The notes under the pieces were generated by a model. That model searched no databases. It saw nothing but the letters and a program-made list of their open reading frames with translations, and had not been told where the DNA came from. The position numbers and the translations under genes are program-made. This document shows positions 8,865-16,763 of a stretch of 64,000 nt of DNA, one piece after another. Origin of the DNA: Pedobacter indicus (GTDB taxonomy: Bacteria > Bacteroidota > Bacteroidia > Sphingobacteriales > Sphingobacteriaceae); the NCBI RefSeq assembly GCF_003449035.1, contig NZ_QRGB01000001.1, forward strand, positions 1,550,001-1,614,000. Reading direction: 5' to 3'. Each line of letters begins with the position of its first letter. Positions within the stretch are counted from its first letter, which is position 1.

Positions 8865-9099
8865 TACTGTGGAAACCAAAAATACTCCCTTTAATTGAAT
8901 TTTCCAAAGCCCTTCTTGATTTATTTAGAATTGTTACAGTTAAAGTAACACTCGTGCCTGAATGTTGAACACTATAAAACATAATGGTCGCAGAGTAAGA
9001 TTCTATACAGTCAGCATAGCTGACGGCTGTTGAAATGATATACACAGCAATCGATTAATTAACAAAAACTAGTTTATGTTTTTTTAAAAAAATAAGGAA

Positions 9100-10410
9100 A
9101 TGAAAAATTTGAAATTAATTATAGAAGACCAGCAATTCGAATGGTCACAGCAATATATTACAGGCTTAGAGGTGAAAGAAAAAGTAGGGGCTCCACCCGA
9201 ATCCGACTTGTTTCTTGCCATCAAAGAACCGTGGGAAGACGAACCTATCTCAAATGAGACAGACGTAAACCTCGCACGCCCTGGAATAGAGAAATTCTTC
9301 TTCAAGAATGCATATTACTTTACCTTGAACGAAGAGAAATACCGTTCATTCAGGACGAAAGTAACAGGAACCGAACTCCTTAATATTGTAGGGATAGTCG
9401 ATACAAGGTGCTATTCCCTGTACCAAAAATTGAAGGGGTGTGACTTCGAGAAAGTTAGCCCAGATGATACCATAAACCTAAGCAATCCCGGTATCGAGCG
9501 GTTCATCACAAAAGATGCTGACACTTTTGTCTACACCGTCGACGGAGAGCATGAAATGACGGACAAAAAACAACTGTCCGCAAATGATATTCTACTAAAG
9601 GCAGATATTGACCCGAACTCACATTACCTTGTCCTTAGAACGACAAATGATGAAATCGATTATGCTTGGAATCCTGACGAATCCATCAAAATGGATTGCA
9701 AAGGAATGGAGTTCGAATCCAGAGTATGGGAAAAATTGATCAATATCGAGGAGTATGGTAAGGTGTGTAGATCCGTACCTCCTGCTCGAAGCTACCAAAT
9801 CAAAATCGACAAGCAATATCACATCATACATGGTCGGTACATCTCCCAAGAAAAACTTATCGAGTTGGGCGGTAAACCAAACGTAAAGTATGATGTGTAC
9901 AAGTTCCTAAGCAAAAATCCAAAACCAGTGAAAATAGCTATAGGGGAAAAGGTCGATTTATTAGAGCTGTGCCTAGTCAGGTTCGTGCTACAACCGAAGG
10001 AGCAAACCGAAGGCATGGGTGTGCGTAAACAGTTCCTCCTGCCGGCTGAAGATGTGGAAACATTGAAAAAAATGGGCCTTGAATGGGAGACAATCACCTT
10101 GGGAGCTCATTGGGTAATCATTTACGATTACCCAATCCCTGAGGGGTACAACATCCGTAAAGCTGATGTAGCATTGATGATCCCTCCGACCTATCCCGCT
10201 ACACAGATTGACATGGCTTATTTCTACCCTGCATTATCCAAATCGAACAACAGGCGGATAGGAGCTATAACAAATCAGGGGATAGATGGTAGGACGTTCC
10301 AAAGGTGGTCCCGGCACAGACAAGCAGGTCAATGGACTCCTGGTGTCGATTGTATTGCAACGCACCTTTGCCTAGTCGATAACTGGTTAATCAACGATTT
10401 AAAAAAGTAG
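9100..10410 (+). CDS. Four multiubiquitin domains fused to a prokaryotic E2 (family E)
   Basis: This 436-residue protein reads as four beta-grasp multiubiquitin repeats (about residues 3-68, 70-138, 141-213 and 230-300) and a C-terminal E2-like domain (about 305-436). Repeats 1 and 2 end alike with PGIEKF (61-66) and PGIERF (130-135); repeat 3 is weaker (KGMEFE). The E2 part has the landmark PPTYPATQIDMAYFYP, a WSRH block (403-406) and WTPGVDCIATHL, matching Prok-E2_E. Cys418 in that last block is the candidate acceptor residue; Cys424 is close by. These families co-occur with E1 and JAB proteins in bacterial ubiquitin-like operons, and the E1/JAB gene follows after 8 bases. There is no free diglycine C-terminus because E2 is fused behind the repeats. 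Roles in phage defence are inferred from related systems. Confidence 0.85.
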   Translation: MKNLKLIIEDQQFEWSQQYITGLEVKEKVGAPPESDLFLAIKEPWEDEPISNETDVNLARPGIEKFFFKNAYYFTLNEEKYRSFRTKVTGTELLNIVGIVDTRCYSLYQKLKGCDFEKVSPDDTINLSNPGIERFITKDADTFVYTVDGEHEMTDKKQLSANDILLKADIDPNSHYLVLRTTNDEIDYAWNPDESIKMDCKGMEFESRVWEKLINIEEYGKVCRSVPPARSYQIKIDKQYHIIHGRYISQEKLIELGGKPNVKYDVYKFLSKNPKPVKIAIGEKVDLLELCLVRFVLQPKEQTEGMGVRKQFLLPAEDVETLKKMGLEWETITLGAHWVIIYDYPIPEGYNIRKADVALMIPPTYPATQIDMAYFYPALSKSNNRRIGAITNQGIDGRTFQRWSRHRQAGQWTPGVDCIATHLCLVDNWLINDLKK

Positions 10411-10418
10411 ACTTCGTT

Positions 10419-11789
10419 ATGAATAGAATAAAAATATCCGGCAGTCACTATGAACAGCTCAAATCCCACTTGTTCCCGGGAGATGGTTTAGAAGCGGTGG
10501 CTATTGCAATCTGTGGCAGGTCTATCCACGGCAATAACCATACGCTATTGGTACAAGACATTGTTCCTGTACCGTACGATGTATGTTTCGAAAGACGTGG
10601 GGATATCGTGCATTGGCCTACAGATTTTATAAATCCGCTTATTGAAAAAGCCGCGGATCAATCTCTCGCTATCATCAAAATGCACTGCCATCCGGTGCAT
10701 TTTGAACAGTTTTCCGTACTGGATGACGAATCAGATCACACATTGTTTACGAGCATCCACGCTTGGCTTGATGACGATATGCCACATGCAAGCTGTATTA
10801 TGTTGCCCGATGGGCGACTCTTTGGAAGATTCTTCTTCAACGACATGTCCACAGACGTTGCACATGAGATAACCGTTGCCGGAAGCGATATTATCAAATG
10901 GAATTATGACATAGGTAATTCCTTTATTGAGCATGGTGCTCAAACGCGTAACTTACAGGCCTTTGGTAAAGGCACTACAGCATTACTCAACAACCTTAAA
11001 ATAGGTGTAGTAGGATGCTCTGGAACAGGGAGCCCGACCATCGAGATGCTTACTAGGCTAGGGGTCGGAACATTAGTCTTAGTAGATCCTGACCATATCG
11101 ACACCGTGAACCTCAATAGAATCACCGGCTCTACCAAACAAGACGCTGTCCAAAAAATGGCAAAAGTGCAAGTAATGCAACGTACAATTGATAGCATTGG
11201 AATAGGCACACGTACCATTGTTTTCCAAAGCAACATTGTCAATGTTGATGTAGTAAAAGAACTTGCCGATTGCGATATTCTTTTTGGATGTGTGGACAGT
11301 ATCGAAGGAAGACATTTCCTTAACTTAATCTCGTCATACTACCTTGTTCCACTATTTGATTTAGGGGTAAGGTTTGACGCTGACGGCAAGGGGGGGATCG
11401 ACTCCATCAATGGCACGGTACATTATGTGCAGCCTCATGGCTCTAGCTTATTGAGTCGAGAAGTATATGATCCGGAGCGCTTACGGGCTGAAAGTATCCT
11501 AAGGGTTGATCCTGAGGAATACGAGAGGAACGGGTATCTAGCTAAGGCCGGAGAATCCAACCCTGCTGTTATCAGTGTCAACACACAGATAGCAGCAACG
11601 GCTATTAATGAGTTGTTAGCAAGGATACATCCCTATAGAAACGACCCCAACTCAGAGTCTGAAACGGTACGAATCGGTATCTCAAATGGAGTGTCTTACA
11701 TGGAGGAAACGACTGATACATGCGGCTATTTCTGTAAACAAACAGGCAAAGGGGACACCGTGCCCTTGTTGGGATCAATATCATTGTAA
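10419..11789 (+). CDS. JAB deubiquitinase-like domain fused to E1-like activating enzyme
   Basis: The 456-residue product has an N-terminal JAB/JAMM zinc isopeptidase domain with Glu25 and the motif H89-x-H91-x7-Ser99-x2-Asp102 complete. A ThiF/E1 adenylation domain starts near residue 190 with GVVGCSGTGS (nucleotide-binding loop, 196-205), LVDPDHIDTVNLNR (221-234) and GCVDSIEGR (290-298). The domain would adenylate the ubiquitin-like C-terminus, while the JAB would remove or process it. At residues 341-349 it reads GSSLLSREV where many relatives have a CLxC pair, so the usual cysteines seem to be serines (343 and 346). A later Cys435/Cys439 pair near the C-terminus could act instead. It is sandwiched between the Ubl-E2 and DUF6527 genes. 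Confidence 0.87.
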   Translation: MNRIKISGSHYEQLKSHLFPGDGLEAVAIAICGRSIHGNNHTLLVQDIVPVPYDVCFERRGDIVHWPTDFINPLIEKAADQSLAIIKMHCHPVHFEQFSVLDDESDHTLFTSIHAWLDDDMPHASCIMLPDGRLFGRFFFNDMSTDVAHEITVAGSDIIKWNYDIGNSFIEHGAQTRNLQAFGKGTTALLNNLKIGVVGCSGTGSPTIEMLTRLGVGTLVLVDPDHIDTVNLNRITGSTKQDAVQKMAKVQVMQRTIDSIGIGTRTIVFQSNIVNVDVVKELADCDILFGCVDSIEGRHFLNLISSYYLVPLFDLGVRFDADGKGGIDSINGTVHYVQPHGSSLLSREVYDPERLRAESILRVDPEEYERNGYLAKAGESNPAVISVNTQIAATAINELLARIHPYRNDPNSESETVRIGISNGVSYMEETTDTCGYFCKQTGKGDTVPLLGSISL

Positions 11790-12115
11790 TGTTAAAGAAG
11801 CTGTTTAACTGGTTTATAAGGCTTTTCAATACCGAGAAGCCCTATAAATATAAGTTTGTCGAGGACACACCGATCACACTTGCCACAAAGGCAGTATACA
11901 TAATAGGGCAAGAAGGCTTTTATTGGCAATTGGTCATGCTGTGCCCTTGCGGATGCAAGAATATATTGCACATGAACTTGATGGAAGAAGAATCCCCCTG
12001 CTGGTCATATTCAATCAACAAAAAAAATATCATAACTATCCGCCCATCTGTAAATCGCATAGTGGGATGTAAAAGTCACTTTTTTGTTCGAGAGGGTAAG
12101 GTTGTATGGGCATAA
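11789..12115 (+). CDS. DUF6527-like zinc-binding protein of the ubiquitin-like operon
   Basis: This 108-residue protein starts inside the stop of the E1 gene (TAATG overlap), so it is translationally coupled. It carries CPCGC at residues 52-56, Cys71, and GCKSHFF at 93-99 with Cys94 and His97. Together these make a plausible zinc site, and the IRPSVNRIVGCKSHFFVREGKV pattern fits DUF6527, a family I know from bacterial operons with E1/E2/JAB genes. Its job is not established; a substrate adaptor or E3-like factor is possible but speculative. Confidence 0.78.
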   Translation: MLKKLFNWFIRLFNTEKPYKYKFVEDTPITLATKAVYIIGQEGFYWQLVMLCPCGCKNILHMNLMEEESPCWSYSINKKNIITIRPSVNRIVGCKSHFFVREGKVVWA

Positions 12116-12142
12116 ATTAAAAAAGGAAAGGAGGTATATATA

Positions 12143-12274
12143 ATGGCAAAAGATGCAGAAGGGCGTAAGTTCAACAGAATCCCGGAGCACACCAAAGTTG
12201 TGAACGGAAAGAAAATCACTGTTGCTCCTCATATTCGGAGCAATCGTTCTGATTCTAAAGGAAGCAAAAAGTAG
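12143..12274 (+). CDS. 43-residue basic protein at the end of the ubiquitin-like operon
   Basis: An ATG at 12143 follows a strong ribosome site (GGAAAGGAGG, 8 bases spacing). The product is 43 residues, very basic (about 12 Lys/Arg), with RIPEHTKVVNGKKITVAPHI followed by a Ser/Lys tail. It is separated by 27 bases from the DUF6527 gene and is directly followed by the operon terminator. Small proteins with an IPxHTxxVNGK core occur widely, but I know no function for them. A lysine-rich substrate, an inhibitor or a DNA-binding accessory are all possible. Confidence 0.7.
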   Translation: MAKDAEGRKFNRIPEHTKVVNGKKITVAPHIRSNRSDSKGSKK

Positions 12275-12303
12275 TAATAAAATTCTATTTTTTAGGCAAT
12301 GGA

Positions 12304-12336
12304 GGAGATGGCAAACAATTGTCGTCTCCTTTTTTT
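12304..12336 (+). terminator. Intrinsic terminator of the ubiquitin-like operon
   Basis: The stem GGAGATGGCAA pairs with TTGTCGTCTCC (11 bp including two G-T wobbles), followed by seven T. It lies 30 bases after the stop of the 43-residue gene. Confidence 0.85.
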
Positions 12337-12337
12337 A

Positions 12338-12709
12338 TAATAGTGAATTTTTCTATTGTCCAGCCGATTCAAATCTTTTATAAAAAAAATAAAAATATTC
12401 CTTTTTCGACTACAGGAAAGACTATCATACTCAACCATTTAAGTGCCTTATTATCAGAAAGAGCCGTAACTCCAGTTTTTTGCTTTTCCCTAAGCTAATT
12501 ATGTAACGCGAGGGAATAGATGAATTTTCGAACTCGATCGGTTAATAAGCAATAAAAAAAGAGGCACATTAGATATTGAGTTGGATTTTGCCTTTTTTTC
12601 ATTTTGATAGAACGCATTCTCAGAAAATCTAATCTTATTGATGAAGATCTTTAGCTAGTTGTTAGTATGTTAAAAACAGATTTATCCTCCCTTCGAGGAA
12701 AGCCTCAAA
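12338..12709. other. AT-rich intergenic stretch without a recognised gene
   Basis: No credible coding region or RNA gene was seen. A weak inverted pair (AAAAAAGAGGCA near 12556 and TGCCTTTTTTT near 12590) may be a poor terminator or the trace of an element end. Confidence 0.4.
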
Positions 12710-12952
12710 TTAGCATTCCGTAGAAGTTTCACCCTTATCAACACAATTATAGAATCCGGTTGTGATTTTATAATTACTACAACTACATAGTTTCTCATCA
12801 ATTATTTCCACAAAGTTAGCCTTCAATTCTGCATTCGGATTCGCTGTCGCCAATATCGTATTTGAAAAATGGGTTTCCCTTTCAGGGAGCCTCCGCATTT
12901 TTAAAATCTCCATATTGCCCTTGGTGCAGAGTTGAGGCTGTGGAAATGTCAT
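12710..12952 (-). CDS. Possible small hypothetical protein
   Basis: An 80-codon frame with protein-like composition (ILATANPNAELKANFVEIIDE and a Cys-rich CSCSNYKITTGFYNC near the end) runs opposite to the neighbouring genes. There is no clear ribosome site at its first ATG; a second ATG (12913) gives 67 residues starting MEILKM. I do not recognise a family. It could be a real short accessory gene or chance, since it fills the gap before the RadC-type gene. Confidence 0.35.
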   Translation of the reverse strand: MTFPQPQLCTKGNMEILKMRRLPERETHFSNTILATANPNAELKANFVEIIDEKLCSCSNYKITTGFYNCVDKGETSTEC

Positions 12953-12984
12953 AATTAATTTTTTAACTTTTAGATTCCAAGATT

Positions 12985-13455
12985 ATGGCTATTTCAAAAA
13001 ATCAAATTTCATTGTATCAGGTTTCAGAAATCAACCTAAGTTATCAACCAAAATTTAGAGCAAATGAAAGACCGCAGATATCAAGTTCAAAGGACGCATT
13101 TGATGTTCTTTATAACAATTGGGACTTGGGAAAAATTCAGATGCTTGAACAGTTCAAAATTATTTTACTGAATAGAGCTAATAAAGTGATCGGAATATTT
13201 CAGGTATCATCAGGTGGAATTTCAGGAACAGTAGCAGATCCCAAACTCATTTTTGCCGTTGCTTTGAAAGCATGTGCTAGCTCAATCGTGCTCAGTCACA
13301 ATCACCCCTCTGGAAATCTAAAACCCAGTCCACAGGATATTGAGCTAACGAAGAAAATAACAACAGCTGGAAATTATTTGGATATACGAGTGTTAGATCA
13401 TATTATCATTACTAATGACAGTTATTTCTCATTTGCAGATGAAGGGATGATCTAA
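12985..13455 (+). CDS. RadC-type JAB domain protein
   Basis: The 156-residue product carries the RadC/JAB motif SHNHPSGNLKPSPQD (HxHPSG-x4-SxxD) at about residues 108-122 and the preceding GGISGTVADPKLIFAVALKACASSIVLSH stretch. It lacks the N-terminal helix-hairpin-helix part found in chromosomal RadC, as is usual for copies on Bacteroidota mobile elements. The metal-binding residues are intact, so it is a probable metallohydrolase of unknown substrate. It is not in the ubiquitin-like operon (terminator and 650 bases between), although both have JAB folds. Confidence 0.88.
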   Translation: MAISKNQISLYQVSEINLSYQPKFRANERPQISSSKDAFDVLYNNWDLGKIQMLEQFKIILLNRANKVIGIFQVSSGGISGTVADPKLIFAVALKACASSIVLSHNHPSGNLKPSPQDIELTKKITTAGNYLDIRVLDHIIITNDSYFSFADEGMI

Positions 13456-13807
13456 AGCATACTTTTTGTCGTCAAGACAATAGAGTCATGAATTGTAGGC
13501 AAAACGTAAATTTTATAAACCCCGATCCTATTCTAGTTATATTTTTTTTGTATAAAAAACCAAGGTACATAATGTCTGAGATATTGACTAATTCATTAAC
13601 TAAATTTACTTTTTTCTGGCCATGACACTAGGGAACAATAAATAACCTTGTTCGACTACTGCTGGGTAATAGAAGGATTTAGTCAACACAGTATTTTGCT
13701 CAGGATGTCAAGTAATATAATTTACATGATTCTTAAATGTAAGTGCTCATAAAAAATTAAGATCTTGGCTTTTTCCTCCCGATATTCAACGTCTGATCCT
13801 TTCTTGA
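13456..13807. other. Intergenic stretch, nothing recognised
   Basis: The stretch is AT-rich with scattered stops in all frames. It may include decayed sequence of the gene relic that follows. Confidence 0.4.
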
Positions 13808-14248
13808 CGCAATCACCAAGGGAATTATGAAACCACAAGACATAAGCTAAAGCTATGTGCTCCTCAATTTCCAATTTATGAGGACGGAGATTTTATATTA
13901 CTTGGAGATAAGGATCTTCTAAATAAAGAGAGGGATAGTTATTTTAGAGATGCTACAAATAAAGGCTTTGTCCGTTCCTTTGAAGTGTATTCAAAAAGAG
14001 AATGGCTGATAAAATGGTGTGAGAGAAAGATAGAAAATGGTTTTGGCTGGTATCTTTTAGAGGATGTAGCACCATTATTATTATTAAGAGAACTTAAAAA
14101 TGGCAATAGTTATATCCATTTTTTTGATTTGGTCAAAGAATATGGGCTTCAATTGTTGAAAGAGCAAATGGATCAATATAAAACATCGATGACTGAGTAT
14201 GTGTATAATGGGAAGACTATAAAACATTTATTGATGCTGAGACTGTAA
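13808..14248 (+). pseudogene. 5'-truncated gene relic of unknown family
   Basis: After a TGA at 13805 the frame is open for 146 codons and reads like a protein (APQFPIYEDGDFILLGDK, FRDATNKGFVRSFEVYSK, GFGWYLLEDVAPLLLLRE). There is no ATG before 14000, and the only candidate start is a GTG at 13985 with no ribosome site. It is therefore probably the C-terminal part of a larger lost gene. It precedes an AbiEi-like relic, so the two may come from one defence locus. Confidence 0.45.
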
Positions 14249-14289
14249 AACTTCAAGAGTATACTGGAGGGGGAAATTTGTGTGAGAGT

Positions 14290-15046
14290 GTATTGATTAA
14301 GAATAGTATAAATTTAAGAAAAGCCATTTTTTGTCATCTATTAAGAAAAGGGGAAGTTCTTGCTGCATCATTCAAACGATCGTTTGGAACTTAGAAGAGA
14401 TTGAGTATTATGGAAGCGGCTTTCAAGACAAAAAAACTATTTCATGGAGGATACATGATATGAAAACCAAAGGGAACATTTCACATGTCTCCAGAGGATT
14501 ATATTCCTTAAAATCGAAGACAGAGTTTAAACCAGAAATATCTAATATAGTAAATCAGATAAATAATAAGCTTATTCAAGAGTTCCCTTTTATCCAGTTC
14601 TGCTTATGGGAAAGCAAATGGTTTAATGAATTTATGGTGCACCAGCTATTTAAAAATTATATTGTTGTTGAAACAGAAAAAGAGGTGATGGAATCAGTAT
14701 TCAATTCCTTCTCAGATTTGGATAGCATGACTTATTTGAATCCAGACCGTGATATTTTTGAATTATACATTTCAAGTTATGACGAAGTCATTATTGTCAA
14801 GCAGCTCGTTTCTGAAGCCCCAATTAACGTTAACGATCAAGGAATGCATATCGCTTCCCTAGAAAAATTACTGGTAGATATCCTGATTGAAAGAGATCTT
14901 TTGCTTCCCAACAGAATGAGCTGGATCATGTTTTTAAATCGGCTTTCGAAAAGTATAACATAAACCGTAGTAAATTGAAACGATATGCAAGACGAAGGAA
15001 TAGATTAGTTGAATTAGAAAATTACACTTCCAAAATTTTGGCATAA
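14290..15046 (+). pseudogene. AbiEi-like antitoxin gene (DUF6577 type), frameshifted
   Basis: The middle part reads ISWRIHDMKTKGNISHVSRGLYSL, then KPEISNIVNQINNKLI, FIQFCLWESKW and IASLEKLLVDILIERD, the pattern of AbiEi-like antitoxins with an N-terminal winged helix. Near 14900 the frame shifts: the expected C-terminus FEKYNINRSKLKRYARRRNR continues in another frame to a stop at 15044-15046. The N-terminus before about 14400 also does not read well. A one-base deletion in the T-run near 14900 explains the C-terminal break. No AbiEii-like toxin is seen downstream, so this is an orphan, broken half of a toxin-antitoxin pair. Confidence 0.65.
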
Positions 15047-15167
15047 AACATGAGATTGTGCCGATATATTGAAATATTAGTAACTTTCCAATATTTAAGT
15101 TAAGGAGGGTAACTAATGTCATTTGTACTCAATTTAATGTGTGAGAGAAGTAAAAAAGAATCTAAAT

Positions 15168-16139
15168 ATGGCAACAACAAGTCAAATAGAAATTTATGAA
15201 GCGACTGATGGTTCTACTCAAATTGAAGTACAGTTAGAGCAAGGTACTGTTTGGCTTACACAGGCACAAATGGCAGAATTGTTTCATAAAGATGTTCGTA
15301 CCATAAGTGAACACATACAAAATATCTATTCGTCAGGGGAGCTTTTGTCGGATTCAACTATCCGGAATTTCCGGATAGTTCGCCAAGAAGGTAAAAGGCT
15401 TGTTAATAGAAATATTGATCATTATAATTTAGATGTTATCATATCTGTAGGTTACCGAGTTAACTCAAAGCGAGGTACTCAATTCCGTATTTGGGCAAAT
15501 GACGTTTTAAAAGAATACTTGGTCAAAGGCTATGCCATTAACGAAAAACGTTTAGCCCAGAAAGAACAAGAAGTACAGATTTTAAAAAATGGCATTCAAA
15601 TATTAGGTAGAGCTATTGAGGAAAAAGCGGGAGAAAACTCATGGCTTAGTATTTTTGCCAAAGGATTAAGTTTACTGGATGATTACGACCATGAACAATT
15701 AGATGTGGAAGGATTAACCCAAAAAGAAGCAGTATATCCAAGTTTAGAAGAGTATCAGAACCTCATCTATGAAATGGTAGTTGAGTTTGATTCAGCAGTG
15801 TTTGGAAAAGAAAAAGATGATAGTTTTCAAGGTTCTTTAAATCAAATAAAAAAAGGCTTTGGAGAGGACGACTTTTATCCATCTTTGGAAGAAAAAGCAA
15901 CTATGCTTTTATATTTAATCGTCAAAAACCATTCTTTTGTAGATGGTAATAAACGAATAGCAGCAGCTTGTTTTCTGAAGTTTTTGCAGCAAAATAATAT
16001 GCTTTTTAATGCTCAGCAAAAACTTATAATCAATAACGACACGTTAGCTAGTTTAACGCTTTTTATCGCTTCAAGTAAACCGGAAGAGATGGAAATCGTA
16101 AAACGATTAGTGATTAGCGTGTTAAATAGAAATAAGTAG
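15168..16139 (+). CDS. RhuM-like protein with C-terminal Fic/DOC domain
   Basis: From the preferred ATG at 15168 the product is 323 residues; an upstream in-frame start at 15141 adds nine. The N-terminal half is a RhuM-type DNA-binding-like domain (VWLTQAQMAELFHKDVRTISEHI, then RTQF-like KRGTQFRIWANDVLKEYLVKGYAIN). The C-terminal half has a complete Fic motif HSFVDGNKR starting near residue 255. Fic enzymes transfer AMP or related groups to proteins. Such RhuM-Fic fusions are common in mobile islands and are suspected toxins or regulators. No separate antitoxin is seen. A 16-bp hairpin follows the stop. Confidence 0.85.
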   Translation: MATTSQIEIYEATDGSTQIEVQLEQGTVWLTQAQMAELFHKDVRTISEHIQNIYSSGELLSDSTIRNFRIVRQEGKRLVNRNIDHYNLDVIISVGYRVNSKRGTQFRIWANDVLKEYLVKGYAINEKRLAQKEQEVQILKNGIQILGRAIEEKAGENSWLSIFAKGLSLLDDYDHEQLDVEGLTQKEAVYPSLEEYQNLIYEMVVEFDSAVFGKEKDDSFQGSLNQIKKGFGEDDFYPSLEEKATMLLYLIVKNHSFVDGNKRIAAACFLKFLQQNNMLFNAQQKLIINNDTLASLTLFIASSKPEEMEIVKRLVISVLNRNK

Positions 16140-16172
16140 AAATAGTCGATAGATCATTTGTAAAGTAGGAAA

Positions 16173-16210
16173 AACCTATGCTAATATCATTAAGGATATT
16201 AGCATAGGTT
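16173..16210. repeat. Perfect 16-bp inverted repeat after the RhuM-Fic gene
   Basis: AACCTATGCTAATATC and its exact complement are separated by six bases. No long T-run follows, so it may be a bidirectional terminator or a protein-binding site. It begins 34 bases after the stop codon. Confidence 0.6.
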
Positions 16211-16360
16211 AGGATTAAAATGTCTAATTTTTGTTTTAAAAAGGTCTAGCCTTTTCGAGCTTTACGAAATTTGAAAACAGTCAACTAACGATGGGGAGAT
16301 AAGGTGGAAATGATTTTCAAGTATCAACAAGATGCGTTATCTTTAACTTTCCAAACGGTT

Positions 16361-16379
16361 GAGAACTAAAAGGTGACCT
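16361..16379 (+). repeat. Subterminal repeat at the right end of element A
   Basis: GAGAACTAAAAGGTGACCT here matches GAGAACTATTAGGTGACCT at 29521-29539 in 17 of 19 bases. It lies 60 bases inside the junction at 16439. Placement suggests an integrase arm-binding site shared by elements A and C. Confidence 0.6.
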
Positions 16380-16438
16380 TGGTTTGGATTGATCTTGTAA
16401 TTAATTGATGATAAGTGATTTAGAGTATGGCAGCGGCG

Positions 16439-16458
16439 TCCTGCCACCCCGACGGAAA
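16439..16458 (+). other. Attachment-site junction between elements A and B (tRNA-Pro 3' end)
   Basis: TCCTGCCACCCCGACGGAAA is repeated exactly at 29404-29423 in the same orientation. The first 14 bases fit a tRNA-Pro 3' end: T-stem, then CACCCCG, which would pair with a CGGGGTG 5' end, then discriminator A. No complete tRNA is present. An integrase gene lies 306 bases to the right, as at the second copy. Confidence 0.75.
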
Positions 16459-16475
16459 AGCCTCCAAAGGCAGTC

Positions 16476-16517
16476 AAAACCCCTTAAATCGTATGATTTA
16501 AGGGGTTTTTCTTTTTT
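16476..16517 (+). terminator. Strong intrinsic terminator next to the attachment site
   Basis: Fifteen-bp perfect arms (AAAACCCCTTAAATC / GATTTAAGGGGTTTT) with loop GTAT are followed by TCTTTTTT. A near copy occurs at 29441-29476, also just right of the att repeat, so it may be carried with the att site. Confidence 0.85.
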
Positions 16518-16550
16518 AGTTACCCCAATTTGTTCAAGTAAAGCCAAAGA

Positions 16551-16573
16551 AAATGGGACCTATTCGGTTACCC
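16551..16573 (+). repeat. 23-bp direct repeat, left end of element B
   Basis: The 23 bases starting AAATGGGACCTATTCGG and ending TTACCC recur exactly at 29322-29344, just inside the other end of element B. More GGGACC/GGTCCC copies lie at about 16592-16712. They look like integrase arm sites. Confidence 0.65.
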
Positions 16574-16763
16574 ATTGTCGTTACCTATCTTTGGGTCCCA
16601 GAAAGTGGGTTAAAAATCTGTAAGTCAGTTAATTGTTATCGTTTGTTTTGGTGCTCTTTGTAGCCATTTGGTACCCTGTTCTGGTTTTTTTCTGGGACCC
16701 ATTGGTCCCAAATGTTCATAAATGAACCCAAATCATGGACATGCAACCTTTAAAATAGTTGAT

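Noticed and set aside
8839-9045. Minus-strand frame of 68 codons in the leader of the ubiquitin-like operon
   Set aside because: No ribosome site, overlap with a hairpin and leader RNA on the other strand, and no recognisable motif.
12985-13455. RadC-type JAB gene as a fifth member of the ubiquitin-like operon
   Set aside because: A strong terminator and about 650 bases separate them, and its HNHPSG motif is of the RadC type common on mobile elements.
16439-16458. Complete tRNA-Pro gene
   Set aside because: Only the 3' end is present here and at 29404-29423; no T-loop, anticodon arm or 5' acceptor arm precedes either copy.
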